A stretch of 64,000 nt of DNA from Flavobacterium chilense (GCF_001602525.1 NZ_LSYT01000008.1:1-64000); one strand, 5' to 3'; numbered from the stretch's first letter, positions 51,331 through 61,352 are shown. Notes: generated from the letters alone by a model not told the origin. A program made the numbers and translations.

Positions 51331-54003
51331 CTAAAACTGTTGCCCAATAATAAAGTGAATTTCTTTACCGTGTGCTTTAGTTTCTCCTGGCTGAGGATCG
51401 AAACCGTAACCCCAGTCAATACCTAATAATCCAAATGCCGGCATGAAAACACGTAAACCAACACCAGCAGAACGATTTAAATCAAACGGGTTGTAATCTT
51501 TAAAGGTTGGATATGAAGATCCGGCCTCTAAGAATGCCAATGCATAAATCGATGCAGATGCTTTTAATGTAATTGGATAACGTAACTCCATAGAGAACTT
51601 GTTGTAAATAGTTGCTCCAATTTGTTGTCCACTTGCATTTACAGGTGTTAACGAGTTGTTTTCGTAACCTCTTAACTGAATTGTTTCTCTACCATCCATA
51701 GAGTAATTCGCCATTCCGTCTCCTCCTAAATAGAAACGTTCAAACGGTACTACACCTCTAGACTGATCGTATGCTCCAAGGAAACCAAACTCAGTTAATG
51801 TTCTAAGAACTAATTTTCCATATAGTTTAGTATACCAGTCTGCTTTAAATTTTACTTTATAGTATTCTAACCAGTTATATTTCTTTTGATCTACTTTCCC
51901 CTGATCAGTGTCTGCGCTTGCATAATCAGATCCAACACTCACCATACCAGATGTTCCGTTTATGGTTTCTGTTTTTACATAATCACCCGTGTTAAGCGGT
52001 TTACCATCTATACCAGATGTAGGTGTTCCTGTGTATTGAGACTTATATTCTTTTTGATTTTGTAAATCACCATAATTAATCCCATTAAATAATGAATAAG
52101 GAGGAGTAACTTTTGCTGAGATACTAAAGTCAGAACCATACGTTGGGAAGATTGGGTTAACCCCTTTATTACTTCTTGAAAGTCCAATAGTATATGCTAA
52201 GTTTCTTGACGCTCCGTTACCAAAAGTAAATAATCCTGTATAATAATTATTTAAATCATAATGCTGGTAACTTAAAGATTGAGATAAAACAAAATAATCA
52301 TCAGGTACAGTAAGTCTTTTTGCTAAACCAACTTGTAAAGTCAGGATGTTGAAACTTTTGCTCTTGTCTACTGTTCTTGTAACATAATTGTTTAAGAACT
52401 GTTTACTATACGATATAGAGGAACTAAATTGTACTGGTTTTTTTCCTCCAAACCACGGCTCTGAGAATGATAAACTATAGGTTTGGAAATAGGTACTTCC
52501 TTGTAAACGAAGTGCTACCTTTTGTCCGTCTCCCATTGGTAATGGTTTGTAAGATTCTTTATTGAAAAGATTTCTTGCAGAGAAGTTGTTAAACGAAAGA
52601 CCTAAAGTTCCAATGAAACCTCCACCGCCATAACCTCCCTGAAGTTCGACCTGGCTTGATCCTTTTTCTACAACATGGTACTCAATATCTACAGTTCCTG
52701 CTCCTGCATCAACATTTTTGAATTTTGGATCGATTGCTTCAGGATCGAAGAATCCTAATTGACCAATTTCACGAATAGTTCTTACCAACTGCTCTTTACT
52801 GTATTTTTCTCCTGGTTTAGTTCTAAGCTCGCGATAAATAACATGATCGTTTGTTTTATCGTTTCCTACAACAGATATTTTGTTGAAATAAGCGATAGGT
52901 CCCTCAGTAACTCTAATTTCGAAGTCGATAGTATCGTTTACGGTTTTTACCTCTACAGCATTGATGTTAGAAAATAAATAACCATTGTTTTGGTATAAGT
53001 TTGTAATATCTTCTGCGTCAGGTTTGGATTTATCTGCAATTCGTTTTTCTAGTAAAACCCCATTATAAGTTTCTCCTTTTTTGATTCCCAGATAACGATT
53101 TAAAAGTTGATCAGAATAAACAGTATTTCCTAAGAACTTAATATTTCCGAAGTAATATTTGTTTCCTTCTTCCATTTTAATCTTGATCGCAAGCATATTC
53201 TTGTCTTTGTTGTACTTAACAGAGTCATAAATAATACGTGCATCACGATACCCTTTTTCTTTATAGGCAGCAACGACTTTTTCTAAGTCGGTTTTGTATT
53301 TTTCAGGGATAAATTTAGATGATTTTAAGATACGTAATACATTTTTTTGTTTGGTATCTTTCATTGCAGCTCTTAATTGATTTCCGGTAAGTTGCTTGTT
53401 ACCAATGAAATCGATACTGCTAATTTTTACTTTGTCTCCTTTGTCTATCCGAACAAGCATATTTACCTGATGTCCGTTAATAGTATCTGGAGTATTTGTG
53501 ATGGTAACTTTTGTGTTATAGAAACCTTCTTTTTTGTATTTATTTTCGATATAATTTTTAGTTGTCGTAATTAAGTTTTCGTTGACAATTTTATTCTTGG
53601 TCAAATTGTTGTCCTTAATTAATCCTTCTACTTTACTTTTCTTAATACCAACAAACTTTACCTCATTTAATTTAGGTAGTTCGACAATGTCTAAATCCAG
53701 GTATATACTGTCGTTTTCGACTTTATTTACATAAAATGCAATTTCATCGAATAAACCAAGTTTACCTAATTTTTTGATAGCGCCACTAATCTCTTCACCG
53801 GGAACAGTTATTTCCTGTCCTTTTTGAAGACCGGAAAAAGTAACAACAGTTTGTTCATTGAAGCTTATTTTACCAACAACAGAAACTTTAGCAAGAATAT
53901 ATTTTTTTCCCTGATCAAAAGGAACTCTTTCTTGTGCTTTTATTTGTGAAAAACTACCCAAAAGAAGAAGGGTAAAGACTATTTGTATTCTTTTTTGTAA
54001 CAC
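51331..54003 (-). CDS. bamA: Outer-membrane protein assembly factor BamA
   Basis: 890 residues from a GTG start at 54003. This start gives the signal peptide (LQKRIQIVFTLLLLGSFSQ, then IKAQE) and avoids overlap with uppS, which ends at 54011; in-frame ATGs further up would lie inside uppS. Five POTRA domains occupy about 28-440 and a 16-strand barrel follows, ending in FIIGQQF. Barrel landmarks include VELQGGYGGGGFIGTLGLS and FYLGGDGMANYSMDG. It inserts barrel proteins into the outer membrane. It sits with two skp-type genes. Confidence 0.95.
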   Translation of the reverse strand: MLQKRIQIVFTLLLLGSFSQIKAQERVPFDQGKKYILAKVSVVGKISFNEQTVVTFSGLQKGQEITVPGEEISGAIKKLGKLGLFDEIAFYVNKVENDSIYLDLDIVELPKLNEVKFVGIKKSKVEGLIKDNNLTKNKIVNENLITTTKNYIENKYKKEGFYNTKVTITNTPDTINGHQVNMLVRIDKGDKVKISSIDFIGNKQLTGNQLRAAMKDTKQKNVLRILKSSKFIPEKYKTDLEKVVAAYKEKGYRDARIIYDSVKYNKDKNMLAIKIKMEEGNKYYFGNIKFLGNTVYSDQLLNRYLGIKKGETYNGVLLEKRIADKSKPDAEDITNLYQNNGYLFSNINAVEVKTVNDTIDFEIRVTEGPIAYFNKISVVGNDKTNDHVIYRELRTKPGEKYSKEQLVRTIREIGQLGFFDPEAIDPKFKNVDAGAGTVDIEYHVVEKGSSQVELQGGYGGGGFIGTLGLSFNNFSARNLFNKESYKPLPMGDGQKVALRLQGSTYFQTYSLSFSEPWFGGKKPVQFSSSISYSKQFLNNYVTRTVDKSKSFNILTLQVGLAKRLTVPDDYFVLSQSLSYQHYDLNNYYTGLFTFGNGASRNLAYTIGLSRSNKGVNPIFPTYGSDFSISAKVTPPYSLFNGINYGDLQNQKEYKSQYTGTPTSGIDGKPLNTGDYVKTETINGTSGMVSVGSDYASADTDQGKVDQKKYNWLEYYKVKFKADWYTKLYGKLVLRTLTEFGFLGAYDQSRGVVPFERFYLGGDGMANYSMDGRETIQLRGYENNSLTPVNASGQQIGATIYNKFSMELRYPITLKASASIYALAFLEAGSSYPTFKDYNPFDLNRSAGVGLRVFMPAFGLLGIDWGYGFDPQPGETKAHGKEIHFIIGQQF

Positions 54004-54010
54004 TAAAAAA

Positions 54011-54751
54011 TTATTTAATTTGTTCACTGGTTTTTCCAAATCTACGTTCTCTTTTTTGATAACTAATAATAGCCTCATATAAATCTTGATCTTTAAAGTC
54101 TGGCCACAAGACATTAGTAAAATATAATTCTGCATAGGCTATTTGCCACAACAAAAAATTACTTATTCTATGTTCTCCACTTGTTCGTATTAATAAATCT
54201 ACGTCAGGTAAATTTTGCGTGTAAAGATGCTCATTTATAATTGAATCGTCAATACTGTCTATTGAAATTATATTATTTTTAACTTTATCACTGATGATTT
54301 TTACGGCATTTACCAATTCTTCTCTTGATCCGTAACTTAAAGCAAGAGTTAAGGTTAATCGCGTATTGTTTTTTGTCTTTTCGATTACATCTAAAAGCTC
54401 TTTTTGAGCTGATTTTGGTAATTTCTCAAGATTTCCAATTGCATTAAGTCTGATATTGTTTTCTTGTAAGGTAACAAGTTCTTTTTTTAATGAATTGATC
54501 AAAATTTTCATTAATGCTTCGACCTCTAATTTCGGACGATTCCAGTTTTCTGTTGAAAAAGCATACAGGGTTAGATACTCAATGCCAAGTTTAGCACAGG
54601 TTGTTATTGTTTTTTTTACAGATTTTGTTCCGTTTTCGTGACCAAATGCCCTTAAAAAACCTTGTTGTTTTGCCCAACGACCGTTTCCGTCCATAATAAT
54701 GGCCAGATGTTTGGGTAAGTTTGTTTGATCTATAGAGTCTATTAAATTCAT
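54011..54751 (-). CDS. uppS: Undecaprenyl/isoprenyl diphosphate synthase
   Basis: 246 residues from ATG 54751 (MNLIDSIDQTNLPKHLA). An in-frame start at 54787 would overlap porG by 32 bp and add an unconserved 12 residues. Catalytic D21 is in IIMDGNGRWAKQQG. The other family motifs are LTLYAFSTENWNRP and LIRTSGEHRISNFLLWQ. The enzyme makes the C55 lipid carrier for peptidoglycan and glycan export. The gene is 4 bp downstream of porG. Confidence 0.96.
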   Translation of the reverse strand: MNLIDSIDQTNLPKHLAIIMDGNGRWAKQQGFLRAFGHENGTKSVKKTITTCAKLGIEYLTLYAFSTENWNRPKLEVEALMKILINSLKKELVTLQENNIRLNAIGNLEKLPKSAQKELLDVIEKTKNNTRLTLTLALSYGSREELVNAVKIISDKVKNNIISIDSIDDSIINEHLYTQNLPDVDLLIRTSGEHRISNFLLWQIAYAELYFTNVLWPDFKDQDLYEAIISYQKRERRFGKTSEQIK

Positions 54752-54755
54752 GTTA

Positions 54756-55445
54756 TTATTCTGCGCAATAGCAAGGTTTTTGTCCAAAGGTATATGTTAA
54801 TGTGATACCGGAAAAGACATACCAATCATTATTATTTAAATTTCCAAACTTGAATATGTTTGTGTTTTTTGTGTTGGGGTTACTTGAGTCGATATCATCT
54901 GTAAAAGTGTATCGGGCTCCAACTTCTGCACCTATAACAAAATGCGGTGTTACATTTGATTTTATACCTAATATAATAGGTATACCAAACGAATTTGAGT
55001 TTTTTGAATACGTTACATTTGGGGAAGTCTTGTAACGATACAGCTGATCATAAAGAAAGAAGTTTAATCCTGAATATATATAAGGAGTAACTTTAGTATG
55101 ATAATCGTGCAGATTGAAGTCGAAAAAATTGAATTCCAGTCCGGCAGAAAGTTCTTTTACTCTGTTTTCGAAACTATAACCTCTCTGGTTTCTTCCTGTT
55201 TCTTTTGAATCAAGATCATTGCCTGTTATGGTCGATTGTGTGTAGGAGAAACGATATGCATGTCTTGGACTTTTATTCCATTTATACAAAACTCCAAATG
55301 CTAATTTTTCCGGCGAGATATAAGTGGTGTTTCCTACATCACCTACAAAGTTGCTTCCACCAAGAAAAACACCAATCTCATTGATTTGAGCATTTAGTGT
55401 GATAAAGGGGAAAAAACATAACAATAAATTAAAAATTTTCTTCAT
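54756..55445 (-). CDS. porG: T9SS outer-membrane protein PorG (DUF6089 family)
   Basis: 229 residues with a signal peptide (about 1-19, ITLNAQ). It has the DUF6089 pattern INEIGVFLGGSNFVGDVG, then KWNKSPRHAYRFSYTQS, and ends FGQKPCYCAE. PorG is an outer-membrane component of the T9SS that contacts the PorK/PorN ring in Porphyromonas. It is the first gene of the porG-uppS-bamA-ompH-ompH operon, driven by a promoter just upstream. The Cys-x-Cys near the C-terminus could be disulfide-linked. The remote alternative is a generic small barrel protein. Confidence 0.85.
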   Translation of the reverse strand: MKKIFNLLLCFFPFITLNAQINEIGVFLGGSNFVGDVGNTTYISPEKLAFGVLYKWNKSPRHAYRFSYTQSTITGNDLDSKETGRNQRGYSFENRVKELSAGLEFNFFDFNLHDYHTKVTPYIYSGLNFFLYDQLYRYKTSPNVTYSKNSNSFGIPIILGIKSNVTPHFVIGAEVGARYTFTDDIDSSNPNTKNTNIFKFGNLNNNDWYVFSGITLTYTFGQKPCYCAE

Positions 55446-55463
55446 TTAATTCAAAATTGCGTG

Positions 55464-55492
55464 CAAATATAATAATTATCAATACGAATCAA
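55464..55492 (-). promoter_or_regulatory. Promoter of the porG-uppS-bamA operon
   Basis: On the minus strand TTG (55492-55490), 18-bp spacer and TATATTTG (55471-55464) match the Bacteroidota consensus; the start codon is 18 bp further. Confidence 0.75.
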
Positions 55493-55618
55493 CGTTCCTT
55501 TAGTTAAATGTGCTTTTTTTTCAATTTACATTATGATTTTGAGACATTTAATAATGATTCGCTACATGCAGAACGGGAAAAAGTGCTATTATCGTATAGT
55601 GGTGACTTAGAAAAGAGC

Positions 55619-56503
55619 TTAATTTCTCTTGTCTTCTCCCCAAAGCAATTTGTTTCTTAGTGTTTTTAAGAAAGTTTCGCCCGGAATTTCAACCATTTTT
55701 ATTTTATAGTCTGTTTTTTTGATCTTTAGAACTGATTCATTTTTTACAGAAGAAATTCTTGAATCAAGTGCAACCAGATATTGATCTTCTCTGCCTGAAA
55801 CACGTAATGTAATTTCGGTATCATCAGGAATAACAAGTGGTCTGGCAGTTAAATTATGTGGGGCAATAGGGGTAATAACTAAACTTTTAACATCGGGAGT
55901 TAATATAGGTCCGCCACAACTTAATGAATAACCCGTAGAACCTGTTGGCGTAGAAATGATTAAGCCGTCTGCCCAATAAGAATTTAAATATTCATTGTTC
56001 AGGTAAGTTTCGACAGTAATCATCGAAGTAGTGTCTTTTCTGCTTACTGTTACTTCGTTCATTGCAAAATTAAGTTCTTCAAATGCTTCATTTTTAGGTT
56101 CACAGCTTAATCCTAATAAAGTTCTTTCTGAAGAAGTGTAGTTTTGATCAATTACATATTGCAATAAAATGTCGATGTTTTCTTTTTGAACTTTGGCAAG
56201 AAAACCCAATCGGCCGGCATTTATACCTAAAAGCGGTAAGCCTGAGTTGCGTACTAATGCTGCAGCTCTTAGCATTGTTCCGTCTCCTCCAATACTAATC
56301 AGCATTTCGAAGCTATCGTCTAAAATAGTACTCGATGAAAAAGTTTTATATTCTTTTTTAACGAGCTGTTTTTCGTAAAGCATTTCCAGAAAATTTTCTT
56401 CAATTACCATTTCTACATTATTGGAATTGAAAAACGTGAAAATGTCTTTTATTATAGGCTCGGTACTGTTTTGATAATATTGTCCGTAAATGGCTATTTT
56501 CAT
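55619..56503 (-). CDS. nadK: NAD kinase
   Basis: 294 residues. It phosphorylates NAD to NADP. The signature GGDGTML is at 72-78 (catalytic D74); LLGINAGRLGFLA, NEVTVSRKD and STPTGSTGYSLS are the other conserved motifs. It is cytoplasmic. Ninety-eight bp separate it from the CBS gene upstream on the same strand, so they may share a transcript. Confidence 0.96.
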   Translation of the reverse strand: MKIAIYGQYYQNSTEPIIKDIFTFFNSNNVEMVIEENFLEMLYEKQLVKKEYKTFSSSTILDDSFEMLISIGGDGTMLRAAALVRNSGLPLLGINAGRLGFLAKVQKENIDILLQYVIDQNYTSSERTLLGLSCEPKNEAFEELNFAMNEVTVSRKDTTSMITVETYLNNEYLNSYWADGLIISTPTGSTGYSLSCGGPILTPDVKSLVITPIAPHNLTARPLVIPDDTEITLRVSGREDQYLVALDSRISSVKNESVLKIKKTDYKIKMVEIPGETFLKTLRNKLLWGEDKRN

Positions 56504-56601
56504 TTTATTTAAATTAGATAATTTGTCAATGTGTCAATTAGATAATTTGCAAATATGAAAATTACCTAATAAACTAATTTTCTCATTGCCGCATTAAAAA
56601 A

Positions 56602-57261
56602 TTATATATTAAGGTACTTGTCTAAGTAATCTGAACGTTCTTTCAGGCTGTTTATGTAGGCATCTTCCTGATGTTCTGATATAATTTCGTAATTATATCG
56701 TCTAAACGTCTGGATGATTTCGTTCATAGGACCAACACCAATTTTTACCGTAATCTGAACGTTTTCTAAATCTGCTTCAGAAATAAAACACCCCAGAATT
56801 TTACCATTATTGCTTTCTACAATTTGGGTAACCTGTCCCATAGAATAATCCAGTAGACCTTTTTGAACAATAATGATTCCGCCTTGTTCTTTTAAAAATG
56901 GAGTTTCCTGAAAAAATTTCATGATATCTTCCATTTCATAATAGCCTATATAGGTATTATTTTCGTCAAGAACCGGAATTACATTCGTATGATTTTTAGC
57001 AAAGACTTCGAGAACATCCAGCCATATCATAGATTTTCTGGCAAAAAAGCGTTCCAGTGTATATTTGTAATCAATTGCTTTTTTGTCAGTGTCAAAAGTT
57101 TCAACATCGTCAGAAGCAATACTTCCAATGAAAATCCCGTTTTCCAGAACCGGAAAATGCGAAAAATTCAAATCAGCAAAAAAGTCCTGAACCGATGCTA
57201 TCGTTTCCTGACTATCAATCGCTCTGAAATCATTGGTGATATAGTTTGTAATTTCTGTCAT
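56602..57261 (-). CDS. CBS domain protein
   Basis: 219 residues. An N-terminal CBS pair is visible (about 1-60, with LNFSHFPVLENGIFIGSIAS, and about 75-130, with THTNVIPVLDENNTYIGYYE-like TNVIPVLDENN). The C-terminal part (about 140-219, LGCFISEADLENVQITVKI) looks like an ACT-like regulatory fold. Such proteins bind nucleotides; the target here is unknown. It is divergent from pdxJ and upstream of nadK. Confidence 0.88.
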   Translation of the reverse strand: MTEITNYITNDFRAIDSQETIASVQDFFADLNFSHFPVLENGIFIGSIASDDVETFDTDKKAIDYKYTLERFFARKSMIWLDVLEVFAKNHTNVIPVLDENNTYIGYYEMEDIMKFFQETPFLKEQGGIIIVQKGLLDYSMGQVTQIVESNNGKILGCFISEADLENVQITVKIGVGPMNEIIQTFRRYNYEIISEHQEDAYINSLKERSDYLDKYLNI

Positions 57262-57328
57262 AAATCAATTGAGGATATTTCAGTGCAAAATAATCAAAAA
57301 ATAGCAAAAACTGCTACGTTTTACTTTG

Positions 57329-57336
57329 TATTTTTG
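57329..57336 (+). promoter_or_regulatory. -7 box of pdxJ
   Basis: TATTTTTG, 42 bp before ATG 57379. Confidence 0.55.
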
Positions 57337-57378
57337 TCGTAACAAATATAGTGTTACTAGAATTAATTATCTATTTAT

Positions 57379-58092
57379 ATGACAAAGTTAAGTGTAAATA
57401 TCAATAAAATTGCAACCCTGCGCAATGCTCGTGGCGGAAATGTTCCTGATTTATTAAAAGTAGCTGCCGATATTCAGCGTTTTGGAGGTCAGGGAATCAC
57501 CATTCATCCTCGTCCGGATGAGCGCCATATTCGTTATCAGGATGCACGTGATTTAAAAGCAATTGTTACTACAGAATATAATATTGAAGGAAATCCGCAG
57601 CATAATTTTATCGATTTGGTTTTAGAGTGCAAACCAGATCAGGTTACATTGGTTCCGGATGCCATTGGCGCTATTACATCTTCTGCGGGCTGGGACACCA
57701 TAAAAAATCAGGAATATTTAACCGAAGTTATTCGGGAGTTTCAGCGTAACGGAATCCGAACTTCTATTTTTGTTGATCCTGTTTTAGATATCATCGAAGG
57801 AGCAAAAAAAACAGGAACCGACAGAATTGAATTGTATACTGAGGCTTTTGCACATCAATATGATTTAGGGAATAAAAACGGAATTGATCCTTATGTAAAA
57901 GCTGCAGAATTGGCAAACGAATTAGGCTTAGGAATTAATGCAGGACACGATTTGAGTCTGGATAATATTCAATTCTTTAAACAAAACATTCCGGGATTAT
58001 TAGAAGTTTCAATTGGGCATGCACTAATTTCAGAAGCAATTTATCTTGGTTTGGATAATGTGGTGAATATGTATTTAAATAAATTGAAGTAA
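57379..58092 (+). CDS. pdxJ: Pyridoxine 5'-phosphate synthase
   Basis: 237 residues, full length TIM barrel. It condenses 1-deoxyxylulose-5-phosphate with 3-amino-2-oxopropyl phosphate to make pyridoxine phosphate (vitamin B6). Diagnostic motifs are LSVNINKIATLRNARGG, TIHPRPDERHI, GINAGHDLSLDNI and EVSIGHALISEAIYLG. It works with PdxA, not present here. It is a single gene, followed by a hairpin. Confidence 0.97.
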   Translation: MTKLSVNINKIATLRNARGGNVPDLLKVAADIQRFGGQGITIHPRPDERHIRYQDARDLKAIVTTEYNIEGNPQHNFIDLVLECKPDQVTLVPDAIGAITSSAGWDTIKNQEYLTEVIREFQRNGIRTSIFVDPVLDIIEGAKKTGTDRIELYTEAFAHQYDLGNKNGIDPYVKAAELANELGLGINAGHDLSLDNIQFFKQNIPGLLEVSIGHALISEAIYLGLDNVVNMYLNKLK

Positions 58093-58106
58093 GATTAAAA
58101 TTAAAA

Positions 58107-58145
58107 CAATTATAACCTGATGTAATTGGGTTATAATTGTTTATT
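58107..58145 (+). terminator. Terminator-like hairpin after pdxJ
   Basis: CAATTATAACC pairs with GGTTATAATTG (11-bp stem, 11-nt loop) followed by TTTATTTT. Confidence 0.75.
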
Positions 58146-58170
58146 TTCGCACTTTTCTTATTAAAATTAC

Positions 58171-60441
58171 GTGTCGAAATTAACTATTATCTTCTTTTTA
58201 TTCTGTTTCTCTAACATTTTTGCGCAATCAAATATAAAGATAGCCGGAAATGTAAAGTCTTCTGAGAACCAAAATCTTGCTGGTGCAAATGTCTTTTTGC
58301 AAATAAACAAGAAACAGTTTCATGCTGTTACAGATACTTTAGGGAATTTTTCAGAAAATATTACTTCTGGCGATGTCACCATTAAAGTTAATCACGTAGA
58401 TTTTGCATCAAAAACGATTTATTGTAAGGTTATAAATGATACCCTGATTTCTATTGTTTTAGAAAAAGATATTTCGCTCTTAAAAGAAGTAATCATTTCT
58501 AATGACAAAAAAAACGCAATTAAAACATTATCCGGAGGAAAACTTTCTTTTAATCTTAAAGAGTTAAACTCAGTTCCAACACTTTTGGGGACTACAGATA
58601 TTATAAAACTTTTGCAATTGACACCAGGAGTGCAGAATTCCGGAGATGCAAATGGTTATTTATATGTTCGTGGTGGTGATCCTGGCCATAATGCTATCTT
58701 GTATAATGAAACGCCAATTTATGGAATGTCACATTTGCTTGGGATTTTTCCTTTTTACAATACAGATCATATTAAGGATGTAGAATTTGATAAATCAAGT
58801 TCAAATCCTAAATACGGCGGGCGATTAAGTTCGACGACACTTTTAAGTACGAATAAAAAAATACCACAAGAATTCTCTATTATGGGAAATGCAGGTATTT
58901 TAGCTTCGCAAATGACCTTGGCAGTTCCTCTTAATGATAAAACAGGATTCTATGTTTCGGGACGAAAAACCTATATTGATGAAGTTGTTGGGCCAATATT
59001 AAAATCAGGTTCCAGGAATGATGTTCAGGATATGAAATATGGTTTTTCTGATGCGAATCTTACCTTTTTGTCCCAAATTTCGAAAAACAATTTATTCTCG
59101 TTAAATGCTTTCTTCAGCGGTGATGCATTAAAAATAAAAGATGAAAATCTGGCTTTGAAAACAAATTTGAAATGGAATAATTTCACTATTGCACCATCTT
59201 TAGTTACCTTAATTTCTCCTAAAATCAGCATGTCGAATTCACTATATTTTAGTCAATACTCGAATGAGCTGAATATGGAGCAGGCAACAATTCAATTTAG
59301 AGTTTCTTCCTATGTAAGAGATTTTGGTTTTACAAATGCAGTAAAATTCTCAATTAAAAACGTTCCATTTGAATCAGGATTGCAATATGTTTATCACAAT
59401 TTACAGCCGCAAAAGGTTAATGTAGAAAACCTGACTACTGTTGATAATTATTCACAAAAAACGATGAAAGCTAATGAAGCAGCAATTTTTGTAAGTGCTA
59501 GTCCTAAATTGTTTGAAAATGTAACTGCTAATTTGGGGCTTCGAATTAATTATTATAAGTCCGGAGCTGATTCGTATTTACATTTTCAGCCTCGTGCTGT
59601 AGTGAATTATTTTGCAAATGAGAAATATTCATTTTATGCTTCTTATAACAGGCAATATCAATATTTAAGTTTAATTACAACTTCAAGTGTTGGTATACCA
59701 ACTGACTTTTGGATTGCCAGTTCTGACGGAATAAAACCGCAATTGTCAGATGAATTTTCTATTGGTTCAGATCAAAAGATTACCAGAAATTTTTCTTCTT
59801 CTTTTGGTGGATTTTATCGTTCGATGAAAAATTTACTTGAATATCCATACGGAATCACTCAGTTTAATGAAACTACAACCTTAAAAAATGATTTATATGC
59901 TGGAAAAGGAAAAGCATACGGATTTGAAATGATGCTGAAAAAAAGTAACGGAAAATTTACAGGCTGGCTGAGTTATACTTTAAGCTGGGCTGATCGAAAT
60001 TTTGATGAATTAAATAACGGAAAAACTTATTTTGCAAAATACGACAGACGTCACAATTTATCTGTAGTTGGAATGTATGATTTAAATTCAAAATGGAATT
60101 TTGGAGTAACTCAAATATTTGGTTCCGGAAACCGGTTTACAATGCCAACATCCTGGTACTTTATAAATAACAATCCGGTCAAAGAATATTCAGGATATAA
60201 TAATGCACAAATGCCAAATTATATTAGAACCGATCTTTCGGCAAATTACTACTTTATAAAAACTTCAAAAAAAGAAAGTGCTTTGAACTTTTCTGTTTAT
60301 AATGCATTCAATATTTCAAATCCTATTTATGTGGTTTTAGATGTTAAGGTAAACGAAAACAAAGACAAAGTAGTAGTGACTCAGCAAAAGAAAGTGCTGT
60401 ATCGAATTCTTCCTTCTGTTAGCTGGAGATTTAAATTTTAA
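58171..60441 (+). CDS. TonB-dependent receptor with carboxypeptidase-regulatory domain
   Basis: 756 residues with a GTG start (MSKLTIIFFLFCFSNIFAQ) giving a good signal peptide. Residues about 22-100 are the CarboxypepD_reg Ig-like domain (GNVKSSENQNLAGANVFL). The plug follows at about 120-240 (IIKLLQLTPGVQNSGDANGY, then LYVRGGDPGHNAILYNETP), then a 22-strand barrel ending LPSVSWRFKF. It takes up a ligand across the outer membrane with TonB energy. The adjacent DUF4249 lipoprotein (5-bp gap) suggests a pair; the ligand cannot be told from sequence. Confidence 0.93.
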   Translation: MSKLTIIFFLFCFSNIFAQSNIKIAGNVKSSENQNLAGANVFLQINKKQFHAVTDTLGNFSENITSGDVTIKVNHVDFASKTIYCKVINDTLISIVLEKDISLLKEVIISNDKKNAIKTLSGGKLSFNLKELNSVPTLLGTTDIIKLLQLTPGVQNSGDANGYLYVRGGDPGHNAILYNETPIYGMSHLLGIFPFYNTDHIKDVEFDKSSSNPKYGGRLSSTTLLSTNKKIPQEFSIMGNAGILASQMTLAVPLNDKTGFYVSGRKTYIDEVVGPILKSGSRNDVQDMKYGFSDANLTFLSQISKNNLFSLNAFFSGDALKIKDENLALKTNLKWNNFTIAPSLVTLISPKISMSNSLYFSQYSNELNMEQATIQFRVSSYVRDFGFTNAVKFSIKNVPFESGLQYVYHNLQPQKVNVENLTTVDNYSQKTMKANEAAIFVSASPKLFENVTANLGLRINYYKSGADSYLHFQPRAVVNYFANEKYSFYASYNRQYQYLSLITTSSVGIPTDFWIASSDGIKPQLSDEFSIGSDQKITRNFSSSFGGFYRSMKNLLEYPYGITQFNETTTLKNDLYAGKGKAYGFEMMLKKSNGKFTGWLSYTLSWADRNFDELNNGKTYFAKYDRRHNLSVVGMYDLNSKWNFGVTQIFGSGNRFTMPTSWYFINNNPVKEYSGYNNAQMPNYIRTDLSANYYFIKTSKKESALNFSVYNAFNISNPIYVVLDVKVNENKDKVVVTQQKKVLYRILPSVSWRFKF

Positions 60442-60446
60442 GAAAA

Positions 60447-61313
60447 ATGAAAAAATATCTGCTGTATCTTTTTAGTTTATTTGTCATTAGTTGCTCTAAT
60501 GACAATTTTAGCGAACAAAAAAGTCTTGAATCTAAAATAGTAGTTGAGGGCTGGATTGAAGAAGGTGATTTTGCTAATGTTCTGTTATCGAGTAGTATTC
60601 CGGTTACAGATGTTATTGATTCTACAAATGTTTTAAATCATGTGATCAGATCTGCAAAAATTACAATTTCTGATGGTCAGAATTCGGAAGTTTTAAGAGT
60701 AAAAAATGATAAAAACAGAGTGCCGCCTTTTGTGTATTTTGGATCAACTCTAAAGGGAGAAGCAGGAAAAGAATATAAACTTAAAGTTGAATACTTAGAT
60801 CGCGTAATTGGAGCCGTGACCTCGATTCCTAAATCAGTCCAATTAAAAAGTGCCGAATATATAAAGAAAAATGCAGCAGATACAACGGGATATGTTTTTG
60901 TTAAATTTGATGACCCGGTAAATGAAAAAAACTACTACCAGATTGCGACAAAAATTGAGGGAGAAGAACCAATTTTTGTTCCTTCGTTTTATGGTAATTT
61001 AGATGATAAAAATTTCGAAAGTTCTTCTGTTTCTGTACAGATCAATAGAGGTGTTTTATTATTCCCTAAAACAAAATTTAAACCTTATTTTACTGATGGA
61101 AATTTGATTCATGTAAAGTTGCGGACTCAAAACAAAGATGCATTAGACTTTTGGAACAGTTGGCAAAATGAAATTGTAAACAGTAAAAACCCTATCTATC
61201 CATCAAATACAAGTTTGAAATCGAATATAAAAGGCGGAATAGGTATTTGGGCGGGCTATGGACAAAGCACCTTAACTGTTAAAACGCCTCCTAAAAGAGA
61301 AAAGCCGATTTGA
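60447..61313 (+). CDS. DUF4249 family lipoprotein
   Basis: 288 residues with a lipoprotein signal ending SLFVISCSNDN (C16). The body matches DUF4249 (KIVVEGWIEEGDFANVLLS, KITISDGQNSEVL), an Ig-like beta-sandwich family found beside TonB-dependent receptors. It probably sits on the surface and hands ligand to the receptor at 58171; the acidic residues after the cysteine fit surface lipoproteins. A terminator overlaps its stop codon. Confidence 0.9.
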   Translation: MKKYLLYLFSLFVISCSNDNFSEQKSLESKIVVEGWIEEGDFANVLLSSSIPVTDVIDSTNVLNHVIRSAKITISDGQNSEVLRVKNDKNRVPPFVYFGSTLKGEAGKEYKLKVEYLDRVIGAVTSIPKSVQLKSAEYIKKNAADTTGYVFVKFDDPVNEKNYYQIATKIEGEEPIFVPSFYGNLDDKNFESSSVSVQINRGVLLFPKTKFKPYFTDGNLIHVKLRTQNKDALDFWNSWQNEIVNSKNPIYPSNTSLKSNIKGGIGIWAGYGQSTLTVKTPPKREKPI

Positions 61314-61332
61314 AATACTTCAAATCGGCTTT
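61301..61332. terminator. Bidirectional terminator overlapping the DUF4249 stop
   Basis: AAAGCCGATTTGAA-ATAC-TTCAAATCGGCTTT, a perfect 14-bp stem between convergent genes. Confidence 0.85.
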
Positions 61333-61352
61333 AAGTTGTATTTTAAAAGCTA

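Noticed and set aside
54004..54135. Upstream extension of bamA into uppS
   Set aside because: It would overlap uppS by 125 bp and hide the signal peptide inside the protein; the GTG at 54003 fits better.
55533..55610. 25-codon frame (MILRHLIMIRYMQNGKKCYY...) between nadK and porG that faintly resembles the N-terminus of ribosomal protein bS16
   Set aside because: It is too short, stops after 25 codons, and the resemblance rests on a few residues; a decayed fragment cannot be distinguished from chance.
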